A stretch of DNA of 64,000 bases. Source: Litchfieldella qijiaojingensis. Its GTDB lineage: Bacteria; Pseudomonadota; Gammaproteobacteria; Pseudomonadales; Halomonadaceae. Positions within the stretch are counted from its first letter, which is position 1. The number at the start of each line of letters is the position of its first letter. The translations under genes and the position numbers were made by a program. The notes beneath the pieces were generated by a model that had not been told where the DNA came from, ran no database searches, and saw only the letters and a program-made list of their open reading frames with translations. The DNA lies in assembly GCF_014651875.1 (NCBI RefSeq), contig NZ_BMXS01000001.1:434001-498000 (forward strand), read 5' to 3'. Positions 27,757 to 38,885 of this stretch are shown piece by piece.

Positions 27757-28818
27757 TCATACGCGTTGCGCTCGCCCCGATGCCGCGACCAGCGCCATCA
27801 GCCGGGGAGCGATCTCCTCCAGCGATATCACTTCACTGGCCCCTCCCAAGGCGATGGCCTCGCGAGGCATGCCAAACACCACGCAACTCGCTTCGTCCTG
27901 GGCCAGGGTCGTGGACCCCGCCTGGTGCATTCTCAACAACCCTTGCGCTCCATCCCGTCCCATGCCGGTCAGCAGCACCCCTATGGCATTACGCCCGGCA
28001 TGCTGGGCCACGGAATCGAACAACACGTCGACCGATGGGCGGTGACGATTGACCGGCGGGCCACTATCGAGCCTTGCCACGTAATTGGCCCCGCTTCGCG
28101 CCAGCTTGAGGTGAGCGTCACCCGGCGCAATGTAGGCATGCCCCGGCACCACCCGCTCCCCGTCCTCGGCCTCCTTGACGGTGATGCGGCACAGCTTGTT
28201 CAAACGCTCAGCAAAGGAGCGGGTAAAACCACCCGGCATGTGCTGAGTGATCATCAACGCAGGCGCATTGGCAGGTAACGGTTCGAGTACGGCTCGGATC
28301 GCCTCGGTGCCACCCGTGGAAGCGCCGATGATCAGCAGCTTCTCACTGGACACCAGCGGTGCCTTGAGTGCGACTGGCGCCGGCGCATCGTCGCGCCGGG
28401 CCTGACGCGGTCGGGAGCGAGCCGCGGCACGGATCTTGTCGGCGATCAGCTCGCCATAATCGAGCATGCCGCTGCGAATGCCGAGCGAGGGCTTGGCCAG
28501 AAAGTCCACGGCGCCCAGCTCCAGTGCTCTCAGCGTGACCTCCGAGCCGGCTTGGGTCAGCGAGGAAACCATCAGCACCGGCATCGGACGCAGGCGCATC
28601 AGCCGCTCGAGAAAGTCCAGGCCATCCATGCGCGGCATTTCCACATCCAGCGTCAGGACGTCGGGGTTATGACGCTTGATCAGGTCTCGTGCCACCAGTG
28701 GATCCGGAGCAACGGCGACGACCTCCATATCGCTCTGTGCATTGATGATTTCGGTCATCAGGTCACGTATCAGCGCCGAGTCATCGACGCACAGCACCTT
28801 GATCTTGGCTGCACTCAA
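27757..28818 (-). CDS. cheB: Chemotaxis methylesterase/deamidase CheB
   Basis: The 353-residue protein has an N-terminal receiver domain (DD at 12-13, phospho-Asp58 in [12 protein letters not shown]) and a C-terminal methylesterase domain with the catalytic Ser in [11 protein letters not shown], His in TQHMPGGFT and Asp in GMGRDGAQG. It removes receptor methyl groups laid down by CheR. It is separated from cheR by 116 bp that hold a strong sigma-28 promoter match, so it probably begins its own transcript with the following MCP, cheY and cheZ. Confidence 0.96.
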   Translation of the reverse strand: MSAAKIKVLCVDDSALIRDLMTEIINAQSDMEVVAVAPDPLVARDLIKRHNPDVLTLDVEMPRMDGLDFLERLMRLRPMPVLMVSSLTQAGSEVTLRALELGAVDFLAKPSLGIRSGMLDYGELIADKIRAAARSRPRQARRDDAPAPVALKAPLVSSEKLLIIGASTGGTEAIRAVLEPLPANAPALMITQHMPGGFTRSFAERLNKLCRITVKEAEDGERVVPGHAYIAPGDAHLKLARSGANYVARLDSGPPVNRHRPSVDVLFDSVAQHAGRNAIGVLLTGMGRDGAQGLLRMHQAGSTTLAQDEASCVVFGMPREAIALGGASEVISLEEIAPRLMALVAASGRAQRV

Positions 28819-28887
28819 GTCAAATCTCCTTTGCGATGTCGACGCAGCGAGCCGGCAGCATTGATTGTTCTGGTTGGCATAGAGTCC

Positions 28888-28914
28888 ATATCGGCAGCAC
28901 GGCGAAAGGCTTTA
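28888..28914 (-). promoter_or_regulatory. Sigma-28 promoter upstream of cheB
   Basis: Reading the minus strand, TAAA (28914-28911) is followed by exactly 15 bp and then GCCGATAT (28895-28888). The sigma-28 consensus is TAAA-N15-GCCGATAA, so 11 of 12 positions match. The -10 element lies about 70 bp before the cheB start codon. Confidence 0.8.
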
Positions 28915-28934
28915 GGCGGATGCTGCGAATCCGT

Positions 28935-29810
28935 TCAATTTCGTGGCGCCAGCACATAGACCGTCTGGCCACGCAGTCGAAATGCCTCGCTGATATAGGA
29001 AAAGTTCTCGGAGTGTCCGGCGAACAGCAGTCCGTCCGGCTTGAGCAAGGGAGCGAAGCGCGAAAGAATTTTCGCTTGGGTCTTCTTGTCGAAATAGATC
29101 ATCACATTGCGACAGAAGATGGCATCGAATGGCCCCTTGATCGACCAGTCCGGGGCCAACAGGTTGAAGCTATCGAACTCGACCATCGCCGCCACTTCCG
29201 GACGCACCCGCGCCAGGCCGATGCGTTCACCACTTCCCTTGAGGAAGAAACGCTTGACACGAGATTCATCGAGCTTGCGCACCTGTTCCATGGGGTAGAT
29301 GGCAGCACGAGCCCGCTCCAGAGCATCGGTATCGATGTCGGTTGCCACCACCCGGCTTTCGCTCGCGCGTGGTCCCAGTGTCTCGAGCAGGGTCATGGCA
29401 ATGGAATAAGGCTCTTCCCCTGTCGACGCCGCCGCGCTCCAGATGCGCACCGGTCCCGGCTTGCTCGCGATATGCGAGGCCAGTAAGGGGAAATGATGCG
29501 CCTCACGAAAGAAGGCGGTCAGATTGGTGGTCAACGCATTGGTGAAGGCTTCCCACTCCCGAGCCGCCGGTTGACGTTCCAAGCGCGCCACATAGTCGCT
29601 GAAGTGCGTCATGCCGTGATGGCGCAAGCGCTTGGCCAGGCGACTATAGACCATCTCACGCTTATGCTCGGCCAGTACGATGCCGGCACGCTCATAAATC
29701 AACTGGCGGATGCGTGCGAAATCGGCATCCGTCAGTATCAGGTCACGCTCGAGCGTACCGGCGGCCGGCCACTGGGACCGGCCGACGTTGTCGGGAGGAA
29801 TACTGCTCAA
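28935..29810 (-). CDS. cheR: Chemotaxis protein methyltransferase CheR
   Basis: The 291-residue protein methylates receptor glutamates using S-adenosylmethionine. The all-alpha N-terminal domain is followed by the SAM-binding fold with [18 protein letters not shown] near residue 118, then [30 protein letters not shown] near 230 is another family block. It overlaps the upstream MCP stop by ATGA. The DDWEEF tails on nearby receptors are its likely docking sites. Confidence 0.96.
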   Translation of the reverse strand: MSSIPPDNVGRSQWPAAGTLERDLILTDADFARIRQLIYERAGIVLAEHKREMVYSRLAKRLRHHGMTHFSDYVARLERQPAAREWEAFTNALTTNLTAFFREAHHFPLLASHIASKPGPVRIWSAAASTGEEPYSIAMTLLETLGPRASESRVVATDIDTDALERARAAIYPMEQVRKLDESRVKRFFLKGSGERIGLARVRPEVAAMVEFDSFNLLAPDWSIKGPFDAIFCRNVMIYFDKKTQAKILSRFAPLLKPDGLLFAGHSENFSYISEAFRLRGQTVYVLAPRN

Positions 29811-32008
29811 AACTCCTCCCAGTCATCGGCCGTCGCCGCTTGGCGAGAAGCCGAAGCACTCAGCGCCCTCTCGCGCTGCGGTGTCTCTCCACCGGCGATG
29901 CGATGGACGTCTTGTGCGATACGCGGCGCTCGGGCCTCGGATTGCGAATTCCGGGAGGCTTGAGTCAACACGGCCTTGACATCTTCATGGCCACTTCCAT
30001 GCAAGCGGAAGGCGGCGATGGCATTGGCCAGCATCGTGATCTGAGTCTCGAGTTCGGCAGCGGCGCGCGCCGACTCCTGGACCCGCGATGCATTCTGCTG
30101 CGTAACCTCATCCATCTGGGCGATGGCCTGATTGATCTGCGAAATTCCGCCGCTTTGCTCATCGGAAGCTGCAGTGATCTCGCCCATGATGTCGTTGACC
30201 CGCGTTGTGGCCGCCACGACCTCTTCAATGGAGGTCTCGGCGCGCTTGACCAGATCAGCACCGCCGTCGATCTCCTTGGCGGAGCCATCGATCAGGGCTC
30301 GGATCTCCTTGGCAGCCTCCGAACTGCGGCCGGCAAGGTTGCGCACCTCACCCGCCACCACGGCAAAGCCACGGCCCTGCTCACCGGCACGAGCCGCTTC
30401 GACTGAAGCGTTCAACGCCAGGATATTGGTCTGGAAAGCGATGGAATCGATCACGTCGATGATATCGGTCATCTTGCGCGAGCTTTCGGTGATGCGCCCC
30501 ATGGTTTCCACCACCTGATTCATCAGCTCGCCTGTCTCACGCACCCGATTGGTATTGTCCACCGCCAAACCACTGGCCTGGCGCGCATTGTCCGCGTTCT
30601 GCTGCACGGTGGTGGTCATCTGCTCCATGCTCGAGGCGGTTTCCTGCAGCGAGGCGGCCTGCTGCTCGGTGCGCGACGACAAGTCCTCGTTGCCGTTGGC
30701 AATGTCCTGGGCCGCCGGTTTAACCACGGCTACGCCGCTGTTCACATTGCCGACAATGCTGCCCAGGCTCTTGCGCATGACATCCAGCGCCCGCATCAGA
30801 CGGCCGGCTTCATCGTTACGATGGGCGGGCATCGTAGCCGCCAGGTTGCCGGCAGCGATCTGCAGGGTGAAGTTCATCGATTCACGCAGCGGCTTGAGCA
30901 ACGCGCGCATGGTCAATGCACCAAGCAGCATCAACACCAGCAGACCGAATGCCAGGAGCGCTCCCTGCGCAATCAGCGTGCGATGCTGATCGGCTCTGGC
31001 CTCCTCAGCCATCGCCTGCGCATCGGCCTGCTTGTCGGCCACCAAGGCATTGACCGACTCGGATAGCTCCGCGCCTTTGGCCTTCAACACTTCGTTATGG
31101 GCGACATAGGCGGCATAGAAATCACCACTGGCCAAGCTGTCCACTGCGGCGACCAGGCCAGCCTGAATATAGTGATCGAGGCGTTCACCAAAGGCCTCAA
31201 CCTCATCCGTCTGGTTACTGGCCCCGGCAGCGAACTCTGCCCAGGCTTCCTCTAACGACGACACTACCTGCTCAACATCCTCACCGACCTTCTCGGCATC
31301 CGCCGACATCGGGTTGCTGACCGGGCGGTCGAGACGCTGACGCCCTTGGGTCATCAACTGATCGATACGCTGCAAGCGCGCCACGTCTTCCAGCCCTTCG
31401 CGATTGAGCTGCTGAAGCCGCTCTCCCGAAGCCTGCAGACTATAAAGCCCCAGACCACCGCTGGCCGCCAGTAGCAATGCCGACACCAGGACCATGCCGG
31501 TCAGACGCGCCCGCATGGTACGCAGGTTGACGCGCCTCAGCATCCCAACCAGCCCCCGCCTCTGCAAACGTCCGCGATCCAATCGCAAATGCTTGCCGCG
31601 GCCTTCACGGATCGCGCCATACGCCCGCTCGGCCTCGTCGATCGCCTCACGCTCAGCCTTGATGCGTACCGAGGCATAGCCGACGACCTCGCCATTTTCG
31701 ACGATCGGCGTCACGCTGGCATTGACCCAGTAATGATCGCCATCCTTGCGCCGATTCTTGACCAACCCATTCCAGGTCTCACCGGCCTGAAGAGTCTCCC
31801 AGAGATTGGCGAAGGCCTCGGACGGCATATCCGGGTGTCGCACCAGGTTGTGCGGGGCCCCGATCAGTTCCTCGTGGCTGAAGCCACTGATAGTAATGAA
31901 GGCAGGGTTGGCATAAGTGATCCGCCCCTTGAGATCCGTACGCGAAATCAGGAAGTCATTGTCGTCCAACTGATATTCCCGGTGCGTCACCGGCTGGTTA
32001 TTGCGCAT
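29807..32008 (-). CDS. PAS-domain methyl-accepting chemotaxis protein (Aer-like N terminus)
   Basis: The start is set at ATG 32008 ([15 protein letters not shown]), which follows a purine-rich AGGGGGG site, giving 733 residues. The N-terminal PAS domain (about residues 15-125) has [18 protein letters not shown] and NLVRHPDMP, as in Aer and Tar-like aerotaxis receptors. Two membrane helices bracket a roughly 150-residue periplasmic helical region, followed by HAMP and the signalling hairpin ([20 protein letters not shown]). The end is ADDWEEF, a CheR/CheB tether. A redox or oxygen role is inferred only from PAS similarity. It overlaps cheR by ATGA. Confidence 0.92.
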   Translation of the reverse strand: MRNNQPVTHREYQLDDNDFLISRTDLKGRITYANPAFITISGFSHEELIGAPHNLVRHPDMPSEAFANLWETLQAGETWNGLVKNRRKDGDHYWVNASVTPIVENGEVVGYASVRIKAEREAIDEAERAYGAIREGRGKHLRLDRGRLQRRGLVGMLRRVNLRTMRARLTGMVLVSALLLAASGGLGLYSLQASGERLQQLNREGLEDVARLQRIDQLMTQGRQRLDRPVSNPMSADAEKVGEDVEQVVSSLEEAWAEFAAGASNQTDEVEAFGERLDHYIQAGLVAAVDSLASGDFYAAYVAHNEVLKAKGAELSESVNALVADKQADAQAMAEEARADQHRTLIAQGALLAFGLLVLMLLGALTMRALLKPLRESMNFTLQIAAGNLAATMPAHRNDEAGRLMRALDVMRKSLGSIVGNVNSGVAVVKPAAQDIANGNEDLSSRTEQQAASLQETASSMEQMTTTVQQNADNARQASGLAVDNTNRVRETGELMNQVVETMGRITESSRKMTDIIDVIDSIAFQTNILALNASVEAARAGEQGRGFAVVAGEVRNLAGRSSEAAKEIRALIDGSAKEIDGGADLVKRAETSIEEVVAATTRVNDIMGEITAASDEQSGGISQINQAIAQMDEVTQQNASRVQESARAAAELETQITMLANAIAAFRLHGSGHEDVKAVLTQASRNSQSEARAPRIAQDVHRIAGGETPQRERALSASASRQAATADDWEEF

Positions 32009-32078
32009 GTTTACCCCCCCTGCGGATGAAGTCGGCCATGGCAACATGCTGGCCAGGCCGGCTCGTTATCGTTATACG

Positions 32079-33422
32079 TCAAAAGGATTCCCACTCGTCG
32101 TCACCGGCACGCGAGGCAGTCGGTGCCAAGGCCCCCGCGGCCCTGCCATGACGATCCTGCACGCCGCCTTCGCGGAGGTTGGGAAGCCAGCGAGACAGGC
32201 TGTCCTCCTCACCCCTCTGTGGCGAAGCACTCGCCTCCGATTGCGCCAAGCGGAACACTGCCACCGCCTCGCGCAGCCGAGCGGCCTCGGATTCCAGCTC
32301 ACTGGCGGCCGAGGCCGCTTGCTGGACGAGAGCGGCGTTCTGTTGGGTAACCTGATCCATCTGGGTGATCGCCTGGTTGACCTGGCCGATGCCGTTGCTT
32401 TGCTCCTGGGAGGCCGAGGCGATCTCGTCCATGATGTCGGTTACCTTCTGCACCGCGGCGACGATCTCCTCCATGGTGCTACCCGCCTGATCGACCAGTG
32501 CCGTTCCCGTCTCGACCTTGGTAACCGAAGCCTCGATCAGTGCACGAATCTCCTTGGCCGCCTCGCCACTGCGACCGGCCAGACTGCGAACCTCCCCGGC
32601 GACGACGGCGAAACCGCGCCCTTGCTCACCGGCTCGGGCGGCTTCCACTGAAGCGTTAAGCGCCAGAATATTGGTCTGGAAGGCAATCGAGTCGATGACC
32701 TTGATGATCTCGGTGACCTGATGGGAACTGCTGCTGATCTCGCGCATGGTATCGACCACTTCACCGACCACCACGCCGCCACGGCTTGCCGTCTGCGAGG
32801 CACTGGCAGCCAATTGGCTGGCCTGGCGGGCATTATCGGCGTTCTGGCTGACCGTGGATGTCAGTTCCTCCATGCTAGAGGCGGTTTCCTCCAGCGAGGC
32901 GGCCTGCTGCTCGGTGCGCGATGACAGGTCGTTGTTGCCGTGAGCGATCCCCTGGGCGCCCTGGTAGATCGACTGGCTGCTGCCGCGGACGGTACCCACG
33001 GTACGTGACAGGTTCTGCTGCATGTGGGCAAACGAGGCGTAGAGCTGTCCGATCTCGTTGTTGCCACGCGTTTCGATACGCTCGGAAAGATCGCCTTTTG
33101 CCATGCGTTCGAAATGGTCGACTACCTTGTGCAGCGGCCGAATCACATTGACCATTACCCCCCACAGCACCACGGCCACCATCACCGCGGATACCACCAG
33201 CACGCCAACGATGGACCAGCGCATTCCGGTGGCAAAGCTATCGAATGCCTGCAACGCCGCCTGGCCCGACTCGCCGGCATGGGGTGCCAGCCCGGTCATG
33301 GCATCATAGCCTTGATCCAGGGCATAGAGGCCCAACACACTCGCCACCACGATCAGTAGCGAAAAGGCTGCCAGCACCAAGGCCCAACTGACTTTCACCG
33401 TCATGTTGTCAAGTAACTTCAC
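32079..33422 (-). CDS. Methyl-accepting chemotaxis protein with minimal periplasmic domain
   Basis: I place the start at GTG 33422, preceded by GAGGGGACACT, giving 447 residues. An ATG six codons further in is the alternative. Membrane helix 1 (about residues 12-32) and helix 2 (about 67-90) are separated by only some 35 residues, far shorter than the usual 150-residue sensor. HAMP ([20 protein letters not shown]) and the signalling hairpin with [20 protein letters not shown] are complete. The tail GDDEWESF is a possible WxxF tether. It may sense something in or near the membrane or act inside mixed receptor arrays. Confidence 0.9.
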   Translation of the reverse strand: MKLLDNMTVKVSWALVLAAFSLLIVVASVLGLYALDQGYDAMTGLAPHAGESGQAALQAFDSFATGMRWSIVGVLVVSAVMVAVVLWGVMVNVIRPLHKVVDHFERMAKGDLSERIETRGNNEIGQLYASFAHMQQNLSRTVGTVRGSSQSIYQGAQGIAHGNNDLSSRTEQQAASLEETASSMEELTSTVSQNADNARQASQLAASASQTASRGGVVVGEVVDTMREISSSSHQVTEIIKVIDSIAFQTNILALNASVEAARAGEQGRGFAVVAGEVRSLAGRSGEAAKEIRALIEASVTKVETGTALVDQAGSTMEEIVAAVQKVTDIMDEIASASQEQSNGIGQVNQAITQMDQVTQQNAALVQQAASAASELESEAARLREAVAVFRLAQSEASASPQRGEEDSLSRWLPNLREGGVQDRHGRAAGALAPTASRAGDDEWESF

Positions 33423-33578
33423 AGTGTCCCCTCGTTCCTTCCACGCGATCGTGCCTGCGCACGGAATCGCCAGACCGGTTCGACATAAGCGGCCCTTGCC
33501 GGCACATGTCGCCACCCTGCTTCGTCAGGGCCATTTCGTTGTAGTGATGTCACCGACTCATCGGTGGGATAGCGATAC

Positions 33579-34073
33579 TCATTCGCTGACACGATCGACG
33601 ATGGCCATCTCCTCGCTGGTCAGCAGCTTCTCGATATCGACCAACACGAGCATGCGATCATCCAGACTGCCCAGACCGCTCAGGTAGTCGGACGACAGTG
33701 TCACTCCGAACTCCGGCGCCGGCTTGATCTGCTCGGGTGTCAAGGTCATGACGTCGGACACGCCATCGACCACGATGCCCACCACACGCTCACCGACATT
33801 GACCACGATGACCACCGTCTGACCGCCGTACTCGACCTTGTCGAGATGGAACTTGATGCGCAGGTCGACGATCGGCACGATCACACCGCGCAGGTTGGTC
33901 ACTCCCTTGATGAAGTCCGGCGCATTGGCAATACGCGTCACGTTTTCGTAACCGCGGATTTCCTGCACCTTGAGGATATCGATGGCGTACTCTTCCTCAC
34001 CCAGCGAGAACACCAGGAATTCGCGGCTATGCGCCTCCACGGCGGCGACACTGGCAGAGTTCGTGCTCGTCAT
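33579..34073 (-). CDS. cheW: Chemotaxis coupling protein CheW
   Basis: The 164-residue protein links receptors to CheA. It contains one SH3-like CheW domain: [20 protein letters not shown] at the start, [17 protein letters not shown] in the middle, and [20 protein letters not shown] later. Length and sequence closely match E. coli CheW (167). Its ATG overlaps the cheA stop (ATGA), so the two are co-translated. Confidence 0.96.
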   Translation of the reverse strand: MTSTNSASVAAVEAHSREFLVFSLGEEEYAIDILKVQEIRGYENVTRIANAPDFIKGVTNLRGVIVPIVDLRIKFHLDKVEYGGQTVVIVVNVGERVVGIVVDGVSDVMTLTPEQIKPAPEFGVTLSSDYLSGLGSLDDRMLVLVDIEKLLTSEEMAIVDRVSE

Positions 34074-36247
34074 GACGGTTCTACCTCCTTTAAAGGCACT
34101 AGCTTGTGAGACGAGGCGGGCAGGTGTGCCTGCCGCGCTTCCTTCTTGTTACGACTCAGACGATGCAGATCGGCGATGTCCAGGATCAGGGCAACGCTAC
34201 CATCGCCGAGAATGGTCGCCGCCGACACACCCGGCACTTTGCGATAGTTGGTTTCCAGATTCTTGACCACCACTTGCTGCTGCCCGACCAGATCATCGAC
34301 CAACAGCGCATAGCGGCGCCCCTCACCCTGAACGATCACGGCGATACATTCGGTAGGCTTGATACAGGCGTTCTCGACATCCAATACTTCCTGAACGGCG
34401 ATCACCGGCAGATATTCGTCGCGCACCTTGAGCAGGGTTTCATCGCCCGGCATCGGATAGAGATCCTCATCGGTCGGCTGCAACGACTCGAGCACCGCTC
34501 CCAACGGCAGGATATACATCTCCTCGCCGACCTTGATCGACATGCCGTCGAGTATCGCGAGGGTCAGCGGCAGTACGATTCGCGTGGTAGTTCCCTCGCC
34601 GGGGCGCGACAGGATCTCGACGTGCCCGCCCATGGCCTGGATATTACGCTTGACCACATCCATGCCCACGCCACGCCCCGAGACATCGCTGACCTGTTCG
34701 GCGGTGGAGAAACCGGGCGCGAAGATCAGTTGCCAGACTTCGTCATCGCTCATCGTCTCGGAAGCGGCAATACCATTGGCTTGGGCCTTGGCTAGGATCT
34801 TGTCGCGATTGAGACCCGCTCCATCGTCGATCACTTCGATCAGGATATTGCCACCCTGATGCTGCGCCGAGAGTGTCAGCTTGCCGCTCCGGGACTTACC
34901 GGCGGCCTCGCGGGCATCCGGCGTCTCGATACCATGATCGAGGCTATTGCGCACAAGGTGCGTAAGCGGATCGATGATGCGCTCGGTCAGGCTCTTGTCG
35001 AGTTCGGTGGATTTACCTTCGGTGATGAGTTCCACGTCCTTGTCGAGCTTTGCCGCCAGATCACGCACCAGGCGCGGAAAACGGCTGAACACATAGTCCA
35101 TGGGCACCATGCGAATCGACATCACTGCCTCCTGCAGATCGCGTGCGTTGCGCTGCAGGAGGCTCATGCCGTTGACCAGGGCACCGTGAGAGACACCGTC
35201 CAGTTCGCTGGCAGTCTGATCGAGCATCGACTGGGTGATGATCAATTCGCCTACCAGGTTGATGATCTGGTCGACCTTGTCCACCGGGACTCGAATCGAC
35301 GTCGACTCACCACCGCTCTTGGCGTTACTGCCTCCCTTGGCCTTGGGTTTGGCGGTTGGAGGGTTGTTCGCCGCCGGAGTCGATGTCCACCCCCCATCAC
35401 CGGGAGCTTTCTGCCCGACGGCAGGCGGCGTGGCTGCGACTGGGTCGTCGGTTTTGGCCATATCAGCCGCGGGTTCCTTGGGCTGGGCCGGAGGTTCCGT
35501 GCTTGCCGGCGACCCCATGGCCGCTTCGATCTCGAGCTGTTCGGGCTCGACGATGAAGCACATCACCGCTTCGATATCGTCGGGGCTCGAACTCGTTTCC
35601 AATTCGACCACATAACGCTTGGCATCGCCTTTCTGATCGAGCACCTTGCCAAGATTTCCCAGTTCCTCGACCAGCGTCTCGCGATCCTTGTCACTTACCC
35701 CGATCAAGGCCACGGACAATCGTCCACTTCCGGCATCGCTGGGCGACGCATCCCCGGACGGCGGTTCGTCGCTTTTCTCGGTGACAGGAGGCTCAGGATT
35801 CGCCTCTGAACTAACGGCCGCCTCAGGTTGAGCGGTGGCTCCCCCCTCCACGCTCTTGCCCATTTCCTCCAACGCCATAGCCTGCAAGATCTTGCAGATA
35901 CGCTCGTAGGCTTCGGGATCGGGCTCTTCACCGTTGCGGTAAGCATCGAGTTGGTCGTGCAACATATCCTTGGCTTCCAGAAAGGTGTCGACGATATCGC
36001 GGCGCAGTACCAACTCCCCGCGTCGAGTGTGGTCGAGCAGATTCTCGAGCAGATGCGTGGTCTGCTGCAGCACGTCGAATCCGAAGGTGCCCGCGCCCCC
36101 CTTGATCGAATGCGCTGCCCGAAAAATGGCATTGAGCTGTTCGGCATCCGGATCGTCGACATCCAACTCGAGCAGGTGCCGCTCCATGTCACCGAGGAGC
36201 TCTTCCGCTTCCTCGAAAAACGTGTCGTAGAAATCGCTGATATCCAT
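34070..36247 (-). CDS. cheA: Chemotaxis sensor histidine kinase CheA
   Basis: The 725-residue kinase has an HPt domain with phospho-His46 ([16 protein letters not shown]), a CheY/CheB-binding P2-like region (about 170-240), a Pro/Ala-rich linker, a dimerisation domain, an ATPase domain with the N box [14 protein letters not shown], the G1 box VIDDGAGLN and the G2 box [10 protein letters not shown], then a C-terminal CheW-like domain. It phosphorylates CheY and CheB. motB lies 57 bp upstream, so motAB-cheAW probably form one unit driven by the sigma-28 promoter before motA. Confidence 0.96.
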   Translation of the reverse strand: MDISDFYDTFFEEAEELLGDMERHLLELDVDDPDAEQLNAIFRAAHSIKGGAGTFGFDVLQQTTHLLENLLDHTRRGELVLRRDIVDTFLEAKDMLHDQLDAYRNGEEPDPEAYERICKILQAMALEEMGKSVEGGATAQPEAAVSSEANPEPPVTEKSDEPPSGDASPSDAGSGRLSVALIGVSDKDRETLVEELGNLGKVLDQKGDAKRYVVELETSSSPDDIEAVMCFIVEPEQLEIEAAMGSPASTEPPAQPKEPAADMAKTDDPVAATPPAVGQKAPGDGGWTSTPAANNPPTAKPKAKGGSNAKSGGESTSIRVPVDKVDQIINLVGELIITQSMLDQTASELDGVSHGALVNGMSLLQRNARDLQEAVMSIRMVPMDYVFSRFPRLVRDLAAKLDKDVELITEGKSTELDKSLTERIIDPLTHLVRNSLDHGIETPDAREAAGKSRSGKLTLSAQHQGGNILIEVIDDGAGLNRDKILAKAQANGIAASETMSDDEVWQLIFAPGFSTAEQVSDVSGRGVGMDVVKRNIQAMGGHVEILSRPGEGTTTRIVLPLTLAILDGMSIKVGEEMYILPLGAVLESLQPTDEDLYPMPGDETLLKVRDEYLPVIAVQEVLDVENACIKPTECIAVIVQGEGRRYALLVDDLVGQQQVVVKNLETNYRKVPGVSAATILGDGSVALILDIADLHRLSRNKKEARQAHLPASSHKLVPLKEVEPS

Positions 36248-36304
36248 GCTCGTTCCCGCACTGATGATGATAGTGACCGGGTAAGCCGGTCAGCTTGCTG
36301 CTGG

Positions 36305-37243
36305 TTAATCGTCGGTGACGGCTTCCTTCAACCCCTGAGTGAACTGCTCAAGGGGAGATTCAGGCAGAGCTCCTGACAAATTCGTGCCTGCCGGCGATGG
36401 TGCACCACCCCCCCGTAGCCCCTGTGAGCGGATCTGCCGCGCCGCTCGCTGATCGAGCACGACCACGGCAATACGGCGATTCACGGGGGCACTGGGAACG
36501 GTTTCGGCCAGGGGCACTCGCGATCCCAAACCCGCCACTCGCAGCAGCTTGTCGGCATCCAGTCCACCGGCAACCAATTCCCGACGCGAGGCATTGGCAC
36601 GATCGCTGGAGAGTTCCCAGTTGCTGTACCCCTTCTCGCCACCGGCATAGGGAATATCATCCGTGTGCCCACTAATGCTGAGCGAGTTGGGCATCTCGTT
36701 GAGAACCGGTGCGATCGCTCGCAACAGGTCCCGCATATAAGGCGCCACATGGTCGCTGCCGAGCTCGAACATCGGACGCTGCTCGGTATCCACCAACTGG
36801 ATACGCAACCCTTCTGGCGTCATGTCGAAACGCATTTGAGCTTTCATGTCACGGAGTTGCGGGTCGCCCTCGACCAAGCTCTCCAAGCGTCGCTGGAGGT
36901 CGACGAACGAGCGCTGCTCATCGCTGGGGCGAGTTTCGGTACGCAGGTCGATGCGCATGCGCTCCCCGTCGGTATGCATCGGATCCGGCCCGCCTCCTGG
37001 GATGGCACTAGTGCTACCCGTGGTCTTGTTGCCACCGACGACAGCGGATGTCAGCGGAGTCCGAAAGTAGTCGGCAACACCCTCAAGCTGCTCCTGGCTG
37101 GCCGTGGAGAGGATCCACATCACCAGGAACAATGCCATCAAGGCCGTCATGAAGTCGGCCAAGGCGATTTTCCAGCTTCCGCCATAGTGGCCTTTGACGA
37201 TCTTCTTGCGCTTGATGATGATCGGGCGGGAATCCTGGCTCAT
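36305..37243 (-). CDS. motB: Flagellar stator protein MotB
   Basis: The 312-residue protein anchors the stator to peptidoglycan. The single membrane helix (about residues 24-46) carries the proton-binding Asp30 in KIALADFMTALMALFLVMW. The C-terminal OmpA-like domain shows LSISGHTDDIPYAGGEKGYS and SSDRANASRRELVAGGLD. The N terminus is basic, as in E. coli MotB. It overlaps motA by ATGA. Confidence 0.96.
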   Translation of the reverse strand: MSQDSRPIIIKRKKIVKGHYGGSWKIALADFMTALMALFLVMWILSTASQEQLEGVADYFRTPLTSAVVGGNKTTGSTSAIPGGGPDPMHTDGERMRIDLRTETRPSDEQRSFVDLQRRLESLVEGDPQLRDMKAQMRFDMTPEGLRIQLVDTEQRPMFELGSDHVAPYMRDLLRAIAPVLNEMPNSLSISGHTDDIPYAGGEKGYSNWELSSDRANASRRELVAGGLDADKLLRVAGLGSRVPLAETVPSAPVNRRIAVVVLDQRAARQIRSQGLRGGGAPSPAGTNLSGALPESPLEQFTQGLKEAVTDD

Positions 37244-38115
37244 GCGCCCCCCGTGCCAGCGCCCCTGGTCGAGCGCACATGATCCTCCAGTTCACTGAAG
37301 CTCGGACGCTCGGTGGTATGCAACGCCTTGCGCCCGAATTCCACCGCCAATTGGGGGGCATAGCCATTCAGGCTTGCCAACAGGGTCACGCGAATGCACT
37401 GCAGCATCTTGACCGCTTCATTGACCTGGCGATCGACACGACTGGACAAGGGATTGACGAACCCATAAGCGAGCAGGATCCCCAGGAAGGTGCCAACCAA
37501 GGCGTGGGCAATCATCAACCCCATTTGTTCCGCGCCGGCATCGGCGGAACTCAATGCCTTGATCACCCCCATCACGGCCGCCACGATGCCGAAGGCCGGC
37601 AGCCCATCGCCAACCTTGGCCAATGCATCGGCAGGAATGTGAGCTTCATGCTCGAAAGCCTCGATCTCATGCTCCATGAGTTCGTCTATCTGGTGTGGAT
37701 CCATGTTGCCGCTGATCATCAAGCGCAGGTAATCGGTCAGAAAATTCATGATCATGGGATCATTCTGGATTTTCGGATATTCGGAAAATATCGCGCTTTC
37801 CTGGGGATTGTCGACGTCGCGTTCGATAGCCAGCATCCCGTCTCGCCGCGCCTTGGTAAGCAGCTTGTACTGCAGCGCCATCAACTCCATGTAAGTCGCC
37901 TTGTCATACTTGACCGTACGCTTGAGCTTGGAGGTGGTGCGCAGGGTCGCCATGATGGCCTTGCCGTTGTTGGCGGCAATGAAGGAGCCCAAGGCCGCAC
38001 CGCCGATCATGAGGATCTCCGTGGGCTGATAGAGAGGCCCCAGGTGACCGCCGGACAAGGCGAAGCCGCCGAACACGGAAAAGGTCACGATGATGAATCC
38101 AATGGGTATCAACAC
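37240..38115 (-). CDS. motA: Flagellar stator protein MotA
   Basis: The 291-residue protein forms the proton channel with MotB. I choose GTG 38115 (followed by a TTG) because the product then begins VLIPIGFIIVTFSVFGG, aligning with the E. coli start MLILLGYLVVLGTVFGG, and because AAGGA lies upstream. The frame stays open further upstream, but that would add 40 unlikely residues. LYQPTEILMIGGAALGSFIAA, two C-terminal membrane helices and the conserved cytoplasmic loop charges are present (core: QPTEILMIGGAALGSF). Confidence 0.95.
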   Translation of the reverse strand: MLIPIGFIIVTFSVFGGFALSGGHLGPLYQPTEILMIGGAALGSFIAANNGKAIMATLRTTSKLKRTVKYDKATYMELMALQYKLLTKARRDGMLAIERDVDNPQESAIFSEYPKIQNDPMIMNFLTDYLRLMISGNMDPHQIDELMEHEIEAFEHEAHIPADALAKVGDGLPAFGIVAAVMGVIKALSSADAGAEQMGLMIAHALVGTFLGILLAYGFVNPLSSRVDRQVNEAVKMLQCIRVTLLASLNGYAPQLAVEFGRKALHTTERPSFSELEDHVRSTRGAGTGGA

Positions 38116-38173
38116 AGCCAGGTTTCCTTCATTGACGCGTATAAAAAGCTTGCGATGCCAGTGCCTGAAGAAG

Positions 38174-38200
38174 GTATCGGCATACAAGGCGATAACTTGA
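38174..38200 (-). promoter_or_regulatory. Sigma-28 promoter upstream of motA
   Basis: On the minus strand TCAA (38200-38197), a 15-bp spacer and GCCGATAC (38181-38174) match TAAA-N15-GCCGATAA at 10 of 12 positions. The -10 element lies about 60 bp before the motA start. E. coli motA also has a FliA promoter. Confidence 0.7.
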
Positions 38201-38300
38201 GGGGGTGTCGGGAAAATTCTTCGCACACAACGCAAGCGCCCCCACCTGACATGGCTGGTGGGGGCGCGGCTGGATACAGCGAAACATCAGTGGGCGTGAA

Positions 38301-38882
38301 TCAACGCATGAAAGTGGCAGCGGTCACTGCGGATGGTGCCGTCTTTGCCACCAGAACGGCATCACGACGCTTACGTGTCTTGCCCGCACGGGAGGGAGGT
38401 TGGCAGATACCGCATACGAAATCATGGCAAGGAGTATGGGCATGGGCCACGAAATGGCCGCCACAGCTCGTGCACTTGGACAACTCAAGCATGTCGCTCT
38501 CGAAGAAACGCACCAGGGTCCAGGCACGCGTCAAGCCCAACACCGGCTCGGCACCGTCGAGCTGCATCTGTTCGAGATACAGCCGAAAGGCCTTGACGAA
38601 ACCCTCCATTCGCTCGCACCCCTGATCGTTCACCAGACACCGATAGATGTTGTAGAACAACGATGAATGAATGTTCGGCAACCAGGTGATGAACCAGTCG
38701 GTGGAAAACGGCAGCATGCCCTTGGGGGGCGACATGCCACGCACTTCCTTGTATAGCTTGATCAATCGCGCCCGGCTCAAGTCGGTCTCGGTTTCCAGCA
38801 CCTGCAAACGAGCTCCCAGCTCGATAAGCTCGATGGCCATCTGCACTTGCAGCATTTCACTGACGAGACTCTTGTCTGCCAT
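38301..38882 (-). CDS. flhC: Flagellar master regulator subunit FlhC
   Basis: The 193-residue protein forms the FlhD4C2 activator of class 2 flagellar genes. The zinc-binding cysteines are visible as [11 protein letters not shown] and [12 protein letters not shown] (four Cys over residues 138-162). The N-terminal helical DNA-binding part includes [20 protein letters not shown]. Length matches E. coli FlhC (192). It follows flhD by 3 bp. Confidence 0.96.
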   Translation of the reverse strand: MADKSLVSEMLQVQMAIELIELGARLQVLETETDLSRARLIKLYKEVRGMSPPKGMLPFSTDWFITWLPNIHSSLFYNIYRCLVNDQGCERMEGFVKAFRLYLEQMQLDGAEPVLGLTRAWTLVRFFESDMLELSKCTSCGGHFVAHAHTPCHDFVCGICQPPSRAGKTRKRRDAVLVAKTAPSAVTAATFMR

Positions 38883-38885
38883 CGC

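Noticed and set aside
37279-38625. Long open frame (448 codons) antisense to motA and flhC
   Set aside because: Spans two clear genes on the other strand and their promoter; typical GC-rich shadow.
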